A DNA stretch of 64,000 nt. Source: Ricinus communis. Taxonomy: Eukaryota > Streptophyta > Magnoliopsida > Malpighiales > Euphorbiaceae. Shown piece after piece: positions 1-13,676 of the stretch (within the stretch, counting starts at the first letter, position 1; each line of letters starts with the position of its first letter). The stretch is taken from positions 20,397,001 through 20,461,000 of the forward strand of contig NC_063263.1 of NCBI RefSeq assembly GCF_019578655.1, given 5' to 3'. The translations under genes and the position numbers were made by a program. The notes under the pieces are model-generated. The model saw nothing but the letters and a program-made list of their open reading frames with translations, was not told where the DNA came from and made no database searches.

Positions 1-2157
1 GAAATACTTATAATGTGAACTAGCATTTTCATTATTTAAACAATAATTTTTTTGAATAACGTTAATTAATTAACTTCACAGAATCCTAAATCAAAATTTC
101 ACAGTCCTAGAACACAGTAGTATTACTAATAAAAAGTTGAATGATTTCTTAGAGTTTAATGAGATATTTGATATTGACGTCAAAACAAAATAACAGATTT
201 AATATTATATAATTTATTATATATATATATGAATATTAAGAAATATAATATTGTTACATTTTTGTTTACGAAAATATTTAAAACTCTTTCTTTATATTTA
301 TATTTATATTTTTTTTATTGATGACAAAGGGTGAGAGATAGTCATATTTTTCACTACCTGATTGCCACTAAGACCTTTAATTTTACTTTCAAGATTCACA
401 AAACGGTGCACACAGTTGATCTAAGACTGGATTCTATCCCGCGTGCGCTAAGTTAGACTTATGAGGGGGATGATGTGAAGGAAGTGTTGGCTATGGCAAG
501 ATGACGACAATACATTGAATCTAACCTGAAATATCAAAATCCACTTAATCTTACATATTAAGACAAAACAGTATCAGATTTGTAAATGGGTCCCAATTTA
601 TTTATTATTATTTTATTTTTCTTGAGTTAATTTTAGCCATCAATTACATTTGTTAATAATGGTAAGACAGTGATAGATTAGATTCTTTTATTTAAAAAAA
701 GCAGGGAAAAATCCTGACAGTCTTTGGTCTGTTACCTAGTCAGGACGTCACCGACCAATGAGGTTTTAAGTTCATTGGTTGCACTGTCGACTAACACAAA
801 AAGGGGCATCCATGCCTTCTGATTGGGGACTCATTGGCCATCCTAGCTTTACTCTTTCTTGGCAACACTTATTTTTTAATTGAATTTTTGCATTTTAGTT
901 TTTTTAAATTGAGCCCCTCAACTCTGATTTGGTATTTAAAAAAAGTGTAAAGGATGTTATAAATTTTCTAATATTATGAGATAAATTTATTATTTTTTAA
1001 TTTTTTTATTAAATTATATTAATATGATATGATATATAAATTAAATTTATATAATAAAAAAATAATACTCTGATTTATTATATTGATTGTTGGATTATTA
1101 TTTTAGCTCACATCTATATAGAGATTCCACATGTCTAGCAATCAAACATTAGATATTCCTTATAGCTAAAGAATAAAAAATTATTTTCTCATATAAGATG
1201 TTAGAGAAATAGATTTGCAACCTCATAGCAAGAGATTAGTTGGACATACATCCTAAGCATGAACTAATAAACTAAGTCCAATACTTCAATCAAGATTCTT
1301 ACATATTTTAAGCTCTCATATTGAAAATCTAATATGTTAAACTTAAAAATTCAGAAAATAAAAGACACACTCAAAAGAAAAAATATATAAAAAAAGTATA
1401 ATATTTGAGAGAGAGGAAGATTTAGAAAGTTTTTAGTAAAGACACTTGAGAGAAATTTCTTTCTTTTAGATATGTTTAGAAATCGTATTTAGAATTGTAA
1501 TTTAGTCGAGTTTTATTGGTAGTCGACGGTGATAATAACATTGCTAGAATTTTATTTAGATTTGCATTTATTTTTTCATTTTTCATTTTTCTTATTTTCG
1601 GATTTGTTTGAATTTGCTTTTGTTTTTTGGATTTCTTTTTCAAATTCCTCTTGTTTTTGCATTCTTAGATTTGTTTAGTTTTTTTTAATTATTTTTAATT
1701 ACTTATATATGTATGTTATATTTGTATATAATATATGATATGTGTTATTTTATTATTAAGTTTAAACTTGACTGGGCTTATAAATTAGAGTTTAATTGAA
1801 TCTTTTTAAAAAGATTAAGGGTGTTGCCAATTTAAAGAATAGGGGCTTAATTGTATTTTTTAAGTAGTTAAAAAGCCCTTTCTTTTTCTATTTTCTTTTA
1901 ATCTTTCGCCCTATATTACTATTAAAAACGCTGACATAACACTGAGATTACTAATGTCAAATACCAAATCTAACACCAAAACTTTAAATTGTGAGAACTA
2001 CATTACTAATTGATAATTAAAAAAACTACATTACTAATTTGTCATAAACAATAACCACATGAAAATCTGTGAAGGTGAAATCAGCAATAAAGTCTTTTTA
2101 TTTGAACATTTATTTTACTGTTTTAACTATAATTAGATTAATACTTAAAAGGGAGAA

Positions 2158-3544
2158 GGTGCATTCTTGCCTCTAATGTTCGGTCTAAGATGCATATTTG
2201 CCCTTAAACTAACTTCCGACACAAATAACTTGTAAATCACAAGAAATATGTCATTTTGGCCCTCCTTATGACCGTGAACTTAACTGTGTCGTATTGCTGG
2301 CAGTGGTAATTTTGATGAGCTCCTATCCTTTCACATCTCTTCTTCAACCTTGAAGACACCATGGATGATTTTCAGATAACCATTATCTGAAATCAAAAAC
2401 AGAAAGATCAGAAAATGGAAAAAAAAAATTAAAGGAAAAAACAAAGTAAAATTACTCATGTTGAATGAAAAGAGCTCACCTAATTGGCAGAGAAGCACCA
2501 TGTAATCTACTAGCAGTAGAAAGTTGTTAGTAACATTCTAACTATAAGCATGATGATGTAGAAGATAATGACCATCCTTTTTGTATATAAAGGACAAGTT
2601 TTGTGATTTGTAAATATAGACAATTTGATACTATACCCAAAATCAAAAAAAATACTATATTTTGATTTTTTTATTAAATTTATAATTTTTATTTTTATTC
2701 TGATTAAAATATCAAAAATATATTTTTTTGCTTTTTTTAATATTTATGATTTTAGTTCTTTTCCATTGTTTTTGAATAAAACAACCCAAAGCAATTGAAA
2801 CAACTAAAAATAACAAAAAGAAGGAAAAAATAATAAAAAATAATTGAAAAACAAAAGAAAACAACATTGTAGATCTAAGAAAAGTTAAAAAGCAATGATT
2901 TTTGAAAAAAAAATTACACAATGAAAATGATAATTTTATTGATTTTTGTATATTTTTGAAAAGTTTCCAAAAGATTAAAGCTTGAATCTTTCATTCATCT
3001 ATATAAATATAATTTTTAATAAATCTGAAATCATGTTAACTCAATAATTTTAAATAATATAACAATGAGATTTAATATATTCAAGCTAATAAACTATCAT
3101 AGAGAAAAGTCTAAGCATCTCAGGAATCTCAATGAGGCACAACTCTACTCCATAATCATAAAATGAAACCAACTAAATGCATAATATACACTTTTCATTT
3201 TTTTATATGCAAATTTTTTAATTAAATTATTGGAATCGAATTTTACTATTATTTTTTTTTGAAGGGTAGATGGTGATAGAGAGGCAGCAGTTGGCAGTGA
3301 TGGGAAGGTCATATGTGTTGAAAATGAGATTAGTTATGTTCTATAACAATAGGTTATGTGTTGAAAATGAGAGAGAGAATCTAAATAATTGAAGAAGATG
3401 TGAGACCCATCCAAATCGCCACATCAGCAATATGTGACGCTGTTAAGGAGAGGCCTAAACGATAAATCTTGTGTGAATTGCCCCAGATTTTAGTTTAGAG
3501 GCAAATATGTGCCTGGGGCCAAATATTAGAAGCAAAACCATACC
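2158..3544. mobile_element. 1.4 kb non-autonomous element with long inverted ends (unit 1)
   Basis: The left arm (GGTGCATTCTTGCC...) and the reverse complement of the right arm (GGTATGGTTTTGCT...) align over roughly 180 bases. Shared stretches include CATATTTGCC, a TAAACTAA block and CACATCT/CTTCTTCAA. The middle is low-complexity A/T-rich DNA without a transposase. Long, imperfect inverted ends fit a foldback or Mutator-like derivative. No clean target-site duplication is seen. CTTAAA occurs near both ends but offset, so the exact edges are uncertain. Confidence 0.65.
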
Positions 3545-4449
3545 TTAAATAACAAAGAACAATAGAAAAAAGTAATTTATTATATATAGGGTTAAATATT
3601 GTTTATCCAAATAGATTTAGTTTAATACATAAATCATTCTCTATTTTTCTTTTTGGTATTAAAATTCCTTTAAACTTTTATAAAATGAATAGTAATTAAA
3701 AAATTAAATAAGTAATTTAAAACTATAAATTATATTCTTAAATTTATTATTAAATATCAAACTCATTTAAAATTGATTTTAATTATCTTTTTCAAAATAA
3801 GATGAGATCTTATTTTTATCATTAATTAATTAATATTTTTTATTTACTTTCATCTTTTGTTATTAATAAATTTAATAGAAGAAAATTTAAAGGTGTTAGA
3901 AATATTAACTTTTTTGGAGCAATATTATTAAACATATTATATAATTAATTTTAAATTATAAAATAAAATAAAATAAATAGTTAAGACTATTATTTTTGTT
4001 GGATATTAAAATTAAACTATAATTTAAATAAAAATTTTGTTCATATTAATCCCATTTAAATTCTTAATACAAAGTTTCATATTTAATACGAGATTATCAT
4101 GATTTCTTTCATTGATAGTGGATTTGTCAATTTTAATATTTTTTAAGAGAAGCTAATTAGTATCTAAATTATTTTGCTAGATTAAACATGACTTTTTTAA
4201 TTTTTTAATAAATTAAATTATAATTTTTTATAGTTTCATGCTAGTGGAAAATAAAAATAAAAATAATAGGAATGATTTTTATTAACTAGAAAGTTTTATT
4301 TTATATTAACAATTTAAAATTAAATTAAATAATAATTTAATAGTATGTTGTCAATGTAATGGTTTAAAAATATTTAAAGTTTGCTTAGACTAAATTATAT
4401 ACTAAAAATGAAAAATTTAGAGCAAGTAGAAGATTGTTAACTAATTATA

Positions 4450-4901
4450 TTGGCAAAAACTACAAATAAGTCCTTTAATTTTTGTTCAAAGGGCAGTTAA
4501 ATGCCTAATTTTTAAAGTAGCTCAATTACATTTTTAAATTTTTTTAAAAAATGGTACAATAATATTTTTAGAACTAACTCTTTTTTTAACTAATAATAAT
4601 AGTACTGATTTTTCTTCATCCAAATGAAGGAGTAATTGTCATCTTATGATTTATACCAACTAAAAGGTAAAATTAATACTTACTCACATGCAAAACATAT
4701 GAGTTTAAAAGAGTCAAAATAGTTCTTTTAGCTTCTAAAACTAACCGAATCTCATGCAATTACACGATGAAATAGACAGAATTAGCTTTAAAGATAAACT
4801 ATCTTTTAGACTTTAGGGGCGTAATTTAGATACTATGAAATTTAAATGTTTAATTGCACATTTGGCCAAAAATTCAAAGACTTGGCCATATATTTTACCA
4901 A
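4450..4901. mobile_element. ~450 bp MITE with ~90 bp inverted ends (unit 1)
   Basis: The left end (TTGGCAAAAACTACAAATAA) and the reverse complement of the right end (TTGGTAAAATATATGGCCAA) align imperfectly over about 90 bases. The match includes AAGTC(C/T)TT(T/G)AATTTTTG and later AATTA. No coding capacity is seen. Probably a deletion derivative of a DNA transposon; superfamily not assigned. Confidence 0.6.
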
Positions 4902-4955
4902 TTATTATTTATTAGACATTAAAACTAATTTTTATAAAAGATAAAATCTCTCTCT

Positions 4956-4958
<3 letters not shown>

Positions 4959-5015
<57 letters not shown>
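4959..5015. repeat. (TA)n microsatellite, 57 bp (unit 1)
   Basis: Alternating TA run preceded by (CT)n and followed by ATTT repeats. The tract is 57 bp here, 53 bp in unit 2 and 43 bp in unit 3, so it can act as a label for individual array copies. Confidence 0.95.
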
Positions 5016-5019
<4 letters not shown>

Positions 5020-6675
5020 TTATTTATTTATAAGCTCTAAATATTTTTGATATGTGTGTTTAATTTTTAATACATAATTTTTATTTTGACATGTGTATTT
5101 ATTTTTGATACATAGATTCAAGCCGATGTATAATTTTATAGTTTTTTCTATTAATTTGTTGATTAATAAGTTACATTCCCTAATTAAATTCTAACTCTAA
5201 TATTAAAAAATAGTATATTAATTAATAAATAGTTTTCTAATTAGATAACAATACTAATTTTATTCTAAAAAATAACATATTTGATTATATTTTAATATTA
5301 TATTAACTAACAAATTAATTTTTTAATTAAATAATAATTTTAATTTATAAAAATAATATTTTAGATAATATTTTTACTATTATATTCAATAATAAATTAA
5401 TTTTTTAATTATATAATAAGTTTTTAATCTAAAAAATAGTAATATCAATTATATTGAGTCATATAATACTAAATCAACTAATAAATAATTTTAAAATAAA
5501 TTTTATATTATTGTATTAATAAAATCTTAAAACTAAAAAAATTAAAAAATATTTAAAAATAGTTAGTTTGCTATTATTTTTATATTATTATTAATTAATA
5601 TTATATATTAAATTTTTTATTAAATTATATCTATCAACTTAATTTTATAATCAAAATAATAAGAACGGATGTTTAAACGAATAATTATTATATTCTATTC
5701 TCTAAGATTTACTGTTTTATTTCATTTTATAATCCAAACATGGCCTAATTTATTTTTAGCTGTTTAATTTGTGAAAATATGAGACTATATTCGGATTAGA
5801 CTGGATGGATGATTAAAATCCGTAATGTTTGTTCCCATAAAATGAAAATGAAAATGCAATCAGGACACTCCGTTCTTTCTACACTTTCCATCCCATCAAC
5901 AACTATTCTCACATGTACAAAATCTGATACACAAATATTCAATCCTTCTAATTAATAATTTTATCTTAAATGCCTCACATTTTCAATTAAAATTAACAGA
6001 AGAAAAATCTAACATTCTTTTCAAAGAAAATATTTTCATTCAAAAAGAAACCGCAGTACTTAAATATATATATCGAATCGAAGAAAAATAAAATATTTTA
6101 AAATGTTCTTCAATTAAAAGTTTTGAGCAATTTCACTTCTTATACTTGTATTCAGAGTTGAAGTTGAACCCTAATATCAGCCATCCTTTCTGGGCACTAA
6201 ATCTACGACTTGCTTCTTATTAGGAAATATTTTTAGCACTCAACTAACTAAACCACCTTCCATACATTGAAAATTAAGACAAGAAAAATTTGTGGATAAA
6301 GCTTTGGAGAACACGTGATCAAAACAAGAATTAGTAAAAGAAGAAATATATATAGACCCTCTTATAATTAATATATTCAGTGAATTAAAAAATTACTACA
6401 TATTATACTATATTTGATTGAGATTTATAAAAAAATTTATTTTATCTGTTAAAAAGACACAAGAAAAAAAATAAAATTAAAAATAAAATTAAAAGAGATA
6501 TTTTTATATTATGAAATATATTAATTTATTAATATAAAATTTTATATATTTTTTATTAGAATTTAATTTTGTTGTAATCAATTCACATAAATTTGATTAT
6601 GTGAAATATCAAATTAACTTTTGTTTCATTTAAAATATATAAATCTTAAACTCACAAATGAATTTCATAAACTTT

Positions 6676-8605
6676 TTACTGGAGCCTGCAGAGAGGAGTG
6701 CGAGGCAGTTAAATAAATTTTGGATATCTATTCAATGCCATTAGGAAAATCAATCAACTTCTCTAAATTCATAGTTTGTTTCTCCAAGCTAACTCCACTC
6801 AGTTTGTGCAATGAAATTATATCTACTTTGCAAGTAACCAAATTAGATTTCCATGAGCTATATCTGAGGCTCCTAAGCTTTATTGGGCATAACAAGAGCA
6901 ACCTTTTCAAGGAGATAAAAGATAAAATTTGGTTCAATCTAAAAAGGGGACAATAAAGTTTTCTCCACTACTGGAAGAGAAGTACTTCTTAAGATTATTA
7001 CTTAAGCAATTCTGCTTATTCCATGACCCTCTTTAAGTTACCAATGTCTCTTACTAAAAAGATTCATCGCCTTTGTGCACGGTTCTGGTGGGGTGGTAAT
7101 AAGGACCACAAGAGCATGCATTGGTGCACTTGGAAGGTGTCATGTAGTAATAAGAAAGAGGGAGGCATGGGTTCAAGAATCTAATTCTTTTTAATAAGGC
7201 TTTACTAGCTAAACATCGTTAGCCCCTTATTCATTTCCCTAACTCCTTTATGGCTAAAGTCTTGAAAAGCCTCTACTTTCTTAATTCAACTATTCTGCAA
7301 GCATTCACTACTTCTAAAGCTTCTCTTGTGTGGAAAGCATCATATAGGGTCGTGAGCTGATTGAGAAAGTATTATATACCTAGGTTGATTGCTTAATCAC
7401 CGCCTTAAAAAGAATAGAACACTCACCTGGTTAGAAACAACTTTAAGGAAGAAAAGCTATTGCCATCCTTGAGTTACCACTTATTAATGCAAGAAGGGCC
7501 CTAAAACTTTGGTGGCACTTTGATAAACACAATCAATATAGTATGAAAAGTGGCTACTAGTTGGCATGTAAGCTCAATGACAAAACGTCTGGATCGCACA
7601 AAAGTTCTTTGTCTACCTTATAGATGAAGTTATGGAAGCTCTTTCTACCCTAAAATATGAAAACCTTTCTATGGAAGGCACGCCATGATTGGATACCTAA
7701 CCATTGAAATATATAGAGACATAGAGTCTTGATTGAAGGAGATTGTCCCCTTTGTCATGACATGAAAAAGACCACGATGCATGCCCTATGGAGCTTTCCA
7801 AGCTTGAAGAAGGTATATAATTATTGTAAAAATAATTTAATGCCTCATACTAGTCATTATGCTTCTTCTAAGGAGTTCTTCTTTGCATGCATGGACCTAC
7901 ACTCCAAGAAAGCAGTTAAAGCCCTAGCCATGATCCTCTAGCATACATGGTATCATCGTAATAGATTTGTCCATTCGAATAGATTACTATCAAATAAACT
8001 GGATTGGGCAAGAGAGTACTGGCGGATTTGAGCGGTAACTCCAAATCAGATAAGGAGCATAAACAGGTATTCAAGTGGAAAGCTCCACAAGTAGGTTGGC
8101 ACAAAATTAACATCAACGCGTCGATTCTCTCATAACAGAATTCAACGGGTCTATGTTGTATGATTCGAAATAGGAAAGGAGAGGTCTTGGTTGTTGCTAC
8201 ATCAAGAGTTCCACAAGCAATATCTGTCGATATTGTTGAAGCCTTAGCGGTAAAAGACAACCTATCTCTAGCAATAAGACATCATTTCCTTCCGAAGAAC
8301 TATAGAAGTTTGGTTGTGCTAGGGTAATAGGACTTATCAACTCAAAAGAGAAAGTATTAGATGAAGTTGGACCAATCTTGGAAGATATCAATAACCTTCT
8401 TACAGCTAATCTTAATCTTATTGTTAATTTCTCTCCTAGAAAGAGCCCTGTGGCTGCCCACTGCCTAACCAAGTTTGGAGACACCATTTTCCAAAACTTA
8501 AGGTGGCTAGATGAGGAATGTATCCAATCTACTGTGCTGAATGACATTCTACCAGATTGTAATTCTTTTATTTGGAATGAAATCCATCCTTTTCAAAAAA
8601 AAAAA
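6676..8605 (+). pseudogene. Decayed LINE (non-LTR retrotransposon) 3' half, unit 2
   Basis: Broken plus-strand frames show the C-terminal order of a plant L1-type ORF2. Reverse-transcriptase end: motifs such as SINFSK, a FHE(L)Y block and, in shifted frames near 7020-7180, FKLPMSLTKKIHRLC, ARFWWGG and GGMG. Zinc-binding zf-RVT segment: near 7730, CPLCHDMKKTTMHALW. RNase H-like tail: near 8085-8560, with VGWHKIN, IRNRKGEVL, SPVAAHCL and WLDEEC. An A-tract ends it at 8605. Multiple stops and frameshifts make it inactive. Its left edge coincides with the array junction, so what looks like 5' truncation may be the duplication breakpoint. Confidence 0.85.
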
Positions 8606-8790
8606 GTCTAAGCATCTCAATGCTATGTGAAAAAATCTCAGGAATCTCAATATGGCACCAACTCTAGTCCATAATCATAAACCACATCTAATGCAACAAA
8701 TGAAATCAATTATTGCATAATTAAATCTAAAGAAGAAATACGCTTCTCACTTTTTTATATGCGAAATTTTTAAAGAAATTGTTGGAATAA
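8606..8790. repeat. Fragment related to the 1.4 kb inverted-end element (unit 2)
   Basis: Directly after the LINE poly-A, GTCTAAGCATCTCA and the following ~170 bases match, with divergence, the interior of the 1.4 kb element at 3098-3260. Shared blocks include GGAATCTCAAT, CCATAATCATAAA and TTTTTATATGC. It has 21 extra bases after the first block. It looks like an older copy of the same family into which the LINE inserted. Confidence 0.6.
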
Positions 8791-11388
8791 AATTACTACT
8801 TTTGTAAATAATAATATCGCCAAATCAGTCAATCTCTCTTGTGATATAATTGATTGGAGGTAATTTTTAAATTAAAGAATATAAATATATTGAGTGTTGT
8901 ATGTTTAGATATTATAGATAATTCTTTTAGGTCTATATAATATAATCAAAAGCTAAAAAAAATTAATTCTATATTAAACCACTTAAAAAATATGAGGTCT
9001 ATTTTATTTAAGAGGCCTTCGGTAGCTGTCTATGTAAGCTATCCTTTGGAGCCAGAACTGTAGTTGTATATTCAAAATTTGTACTCAAAATTTTAATTAA
9101 ACTAGAAAGAAAATTTATAATTTCATCTGCTCGCTCTTGGATTATTATTATTTCTTCTCATGTAAATTTTAGTTCTAGATCAACATAAATAACTACATAT
9201 TCAAAAAAAAATCTATTTTGAATATTATGTAAATTTTGAAATACTTATAATGTGAACTAGCATTTTCATTATTTAAACAATAATTTTTTTGAATAACGTT
9301 AATTAATTAACTTCACAGAATCCTAAATCAAAATTTCACAGTCCTAGAACACAGTAGTATTACTAATAAAAAGTTGAATGATTTCTTAGAGTTTAATGAG
9401 ATATTTGATATTGACGTCAAAACAAAATAACAGATTTAATATTATATAATTTATTATATATATATATGAATATTAAGAAATATAATATTGTTACATTTTT
9501 GTTTACGAAAATATTTAAAACTCTTTCTTTATATTTATATTTATATTTTTTTTTATTGATGACAAAGGGTGAGAGATAGTCATATTTTTCACTACTGATT
9601 GCCACTAAGACCTTTAATTTTACTTTCAAGATTCACAAAACGGTGCACACAGTTGATCTAAGACTGGATTCTATCCCGCGTGCGCTAAGTTAGACTTATG
9701 AGGGGGATGATGTGAAGGAAGTGTTGGCTATGGCAAGATGACGACAATACATTGAATCTAACCTGAAATATCAAAATCCACTTAATCTTACATATTAAGA
9801 CAAAACAGTATCAGATTTGTAAATGGGTCCCAATTTATTTATTATTATTTTATTTTTCTTGAGTTAATTTTAGCCATCAATTACATTTGTTAATAATGGT
9901 AAGACAGTGATAGATTAGATTCTTTTATTTAAAAAGCAGGGAAAAATCCGACGGTCTTTGGTCTGTTACCTAGTCAGGACGTCACCGACCAATGAGGTTT
10001 TAAGTTCATTGGTTGCACTGTCGACTAACACAAAAGGGGCATCCATGCCTTCTGATTGGGGACTCATTGGCCATCCTAGCTTTACTCTTTCTTGGCAACA
10101 CTTATTTTTTAATTGAATTTTTGCATTTTAGTTTTTTTAAATTGAGCCCCTCAACTCTGATTTGGTATTTAAAAAAAGTGTAAAGGATGTTATAAATTTT
10201 CTAATATTATGAGATAAATTTATTATTTTTAATTTTTTATTAAATTATATTAATATGATATGATATATAAATTAAATTTATATAATAAAAAAATAATACT
10301 CTGATTTATTATATTGATTGTTGGATTATTATTTTAGCTCACATCTATATAGAGATTCCACATGTCTAGCAATCAAACATTAGATATTCCTTATAGCTAA
10401 AGAATAAAAAATTATTTTCTCATATAAGATGTTAGAGAAATAGATTTGCAACCTCATAGCAAGAGATTAGTTGGACATACATCCTAAGCATGAACTAATA
10501 AACTAAGTCCAATACTTCAATCAAGATTCTTACATATTTTAAGCTCTCATATTGAAAATCTAATATGTTAAACTTAAAAATTCAGAAAATAAAAGACACA
10601 CTCAAAAGAAAAAATATATAAAAAAAGTATAATATTTGAGAGAGAGGAAGATTTAGAAAGTTTTTAGTAAAGACACTTGAGAGAAATTTCTTTCTTTTAG
10701 ATATGTTTAGAAATCGTATTTAGAATTGTAATTTAGTCGAGTTTTATTGGTAGTCGACGGTGATAATAACATTGCTAGAATTTTATTTAGATTTGCATTT
10801 ATTTTTTCATTTTTCATTTTTCTTATTTTCGGATTTGTTTGAATTTGCTTTTGTTTTTTGGATTTCTTTTTCAAATTCCTCTTGTTTTTGCATTCTTAGA
10901 TTTGTTTAGTTTTTTTTAATTATTTTTAATTACTTATATATGTATGTTATATTTGTATATAATATATGATATGTGTTATTTTATTATTAAGTTTAAACTT
11001 GACTGGGCTTATAAATTAGAGTTTAATTGAATCTTTTTAAAAAGATTAAGGGTGTTGCCAATTTAAAGAATAGGGGCTTAATTGTATTTTTTAAGTAGTT
11101 AAAAAGCCCTTTCTTTTTCTATTTTCTTTTAATCTTTCGCCCTATATTACTATTAAAAACGCTGACATAACACTGAGATTACTAATGTCAAATACCAAAT
11201 CTAACACCAAAACTTTAAATTGTGAGAACTACATTACTAATTGATAATTAAAAAAACTACATTACTAATTTGTCATAAACAATAACCACATGAAAATCTG
11301 TGAAGGTGAAATCAGCAATAAAGTCTTTTTATTTGAACATTTATTTTACTGTTTTAACTATAATTAGATTAATACTTAAAAGGGAGAA

Positions 11389-12772
11389 GGTGCATTCTTG
11401 CCTCTAATGTTCGGTCTAAGATGCATATTTGCCCTTAAACTAACTTCCGACACAAATAACTTGTAAATCACAAGAAATATGTCATTTTGGCCCTCCTTAT
11501 GACCGTGAACTTAACTGTGTCGTATTGCTGGCAGTGGTAATTTTGATGAGCTCCTATCCTTTCACATCTCTTCTTCAACCTTGAAGACACCATGGATGAT
11601 TTTCAGATAACCATTATCTGAAATCAAAAACAGAAAGATCAGAAAATGGAAAAAAAAAATTAAAGGAAAAAACAAAGTAAAATTACTCATGTTGAATGAA
11701 AAGAGCTCACCTAATTGGCAGAGAAGCACCATGTAATCTACTAGCAGTAGAAAGTTGTTAGTAACATTCTAACTATAAGCATGATGATGTAGAAGATAAT
11801 GACCATCCTTTTGTATATAAAGGACAAGTTTTGTGATTTGTAAATATAGACAATTTGATACTATACCCAAAATCAAAAAAAATACTATATTTTGATTTTT
11901 TATTAAATTTATAATTTTTATTTTTATTCTGATTAAAATATCAAAAATATATTTTTTGCTTTTTTTAATATTTATGATTTTAGTTCTTTTCCATTGTTTT
12001 TGAATAAAACAACCCAAAGCAATTGAAACAACTAAAAATAACAAAAAGAAGGAAAAAATAATAAAAAATAATTGAAAAACAAAAGAAAACAACATTGTAG
12101 ATCTAAGAAAAGTTAAAAAGCAATGATTTTTGAAAAAAAAATTACACAATGAAAATGATAATTTTATTGATTTTTGTATATTTTTGAAAAGTTTCCAAAA
12201 GATTAAAGCTTGAATCTTTCATTCATCTATATAAATATAATTTTTAATAAATCTGAAATCATGTTAACTCAATAATTTTAAATAATATAACAATGAGATT
12301 TAATATATTCAAGCTAATAAACTATCATAGAGAAAAGTCTAAGCATCTCAGGAATCTCAATGAGGCACAACTCTACTCCATAATCATAAAATGAAACCAA
12401 CTAAATGCATAATATACACTTTTCATTTTTTTATATGCAAATTTTTTAATTAAATTATTGGAATCGAATTTTACTATTATTTTTTTTTGAAGGGTAGATG
12501 GTGATAGAGAGGCAGCAGTTGGCAGTGATGGGAAGGTCATATGTGTTGAAAATGAGATTAGTTATGTTCTATAACAATAGGTTATGTGTTGAAAATGAGA
12601 GAGAGAATCTAAATAATTGAAGAAGATGTGAGACCCATCCAAATCGCCACATCAGCAATATGTGACGCTGTTAAGGAGAGGCCTAAACGATAAATCTTGT
12701 GTGAATTGCCCCAGATTTTAGTTTAGAGGCAAATATGTGCCTGGGGCCAAATATTAGAAGCAAAACCATACC
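11389..12772. mobile_element. 1.4 kb inverted-end element (unit 2 copy)
   Basis: Copy of the element at 2158-3544 carried along by the tandem amplification. One-base differences in T runs shift a low-complexity minus-strand frame here from 69 to 126 codons, which shows that frame is not conserved coding sequence. Confidence 0.65.
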
Positions 12773-13676
12773 TTAAATAACAAAGAACAATAGAAAAAAG
12801 TAATTTATTATATATAGGGTTAAATATTGTTTATCCAAATAGATTTAGTTTAATACATAAATCATTCTCTATTTTTCTTTTTGGTATTAAAATTCCTTTA
12901 AACTTTTATAAAATGAATAGTAATTAAAAAATTAAATAAGTAATTTAAAACTATAAATTATATTCTTAAATTTATTATTAAATATCAAACTCATTTAAAA
13001 TTGATTTTAATTATCTTTTTCAAAATAAGATGAGATCTTATTTTTATCATTAATTAATTAATATTTTTTATTTACTTTCATCTTTTGTTATTAATAAATT
13101 TAATAGAAGAAAATTTAAAGGTGTTAGAAATATTAACTTTTTGGAGCAATATTATTAAACATATTATATAATTAATTTTAAATTATAAAATAAAATAAAA
13201 TAAATAGTTAAGACTATTATTTTTGTTGGATATTAAAATTAAACTATAATTTAAATAAAAATTTTGTTCATATTAATCCCATTTAAATTCTTAATACAAA
13301 GTTTCATATTTAATACGAGATTATCATGATTTCTTTCATTGATAGTGGATTTGTCAATTTTAATATTTTTTAAGAGAAGCTAATTAGTATCTAAATTATT
13401 TTGCTAGATTAAACATGACTTTTTTAATTTTTTAATAAATTAAATTATAATTTTTTATAGTTTCATGCTAGTGGAAAATAAAAATAAAAATAATAGGAAT
13501 GATTTTTATTAACTAGAAAGTTTTATTTTATATTAACAATTTAAAATTAAATTAAATAATAATTTAATAGTATGTTGTCAATGTAATGGTTTAAAAATAT
13601 TTAAAGTTTGCTTAGACTAAATTATATACTAAAAATGAAAAATTTAGAGCAAGTAGAAGATTGTTAACTAATTATA

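Larger units (their letters stand above)
1..6675. repeat. 9.2 kb tandem array, unit 1 (left part outside window)
   Basis: The sequence recurs almost base for base from 9238 and again from 18448, so the window opens inside a tandem array. The unit is strongly AT-rich and shows no host gene. Contents: a non-coding stretch (1-2150), a 1.4 kb inverted-repeat element, a 0.45 kb MITE, a (TA)n tract, and AT-rich DNA to the junction at 6675/6676. The junction was placed by comparison with the end of the third copy, where homology stops at 25107. Reading frames of up to about 70 codons here are low-complexity and change with single-base indels between copies, so none is called as a gene. Confidence 0.93.

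Noticed and set aside
2712..2921. Minus-strand hydrophobic 69-codon frame, also at 21156-21365 and extended to 126 codons at 11769-12149
   Set aside because: It lies in low-complexity A/T DNA of the 1.4 kb element, and its length changes with one-base indels between otherwise identical units, so it is not under coding constraint.
4959..5015. CRISPR- or origin-like repeat structure in the array
   Set aside because: Plain dinucleotide microsatellite in plant nuclear DNA; no spacer pattern.
9417..9629. 70-codon minus frame repeated at 18627-18839
   Set aside because: Lysine/tyrosine-rich translation of AT-rich repeat DNA; broken in unit 1 by a single base difference near 357-361.
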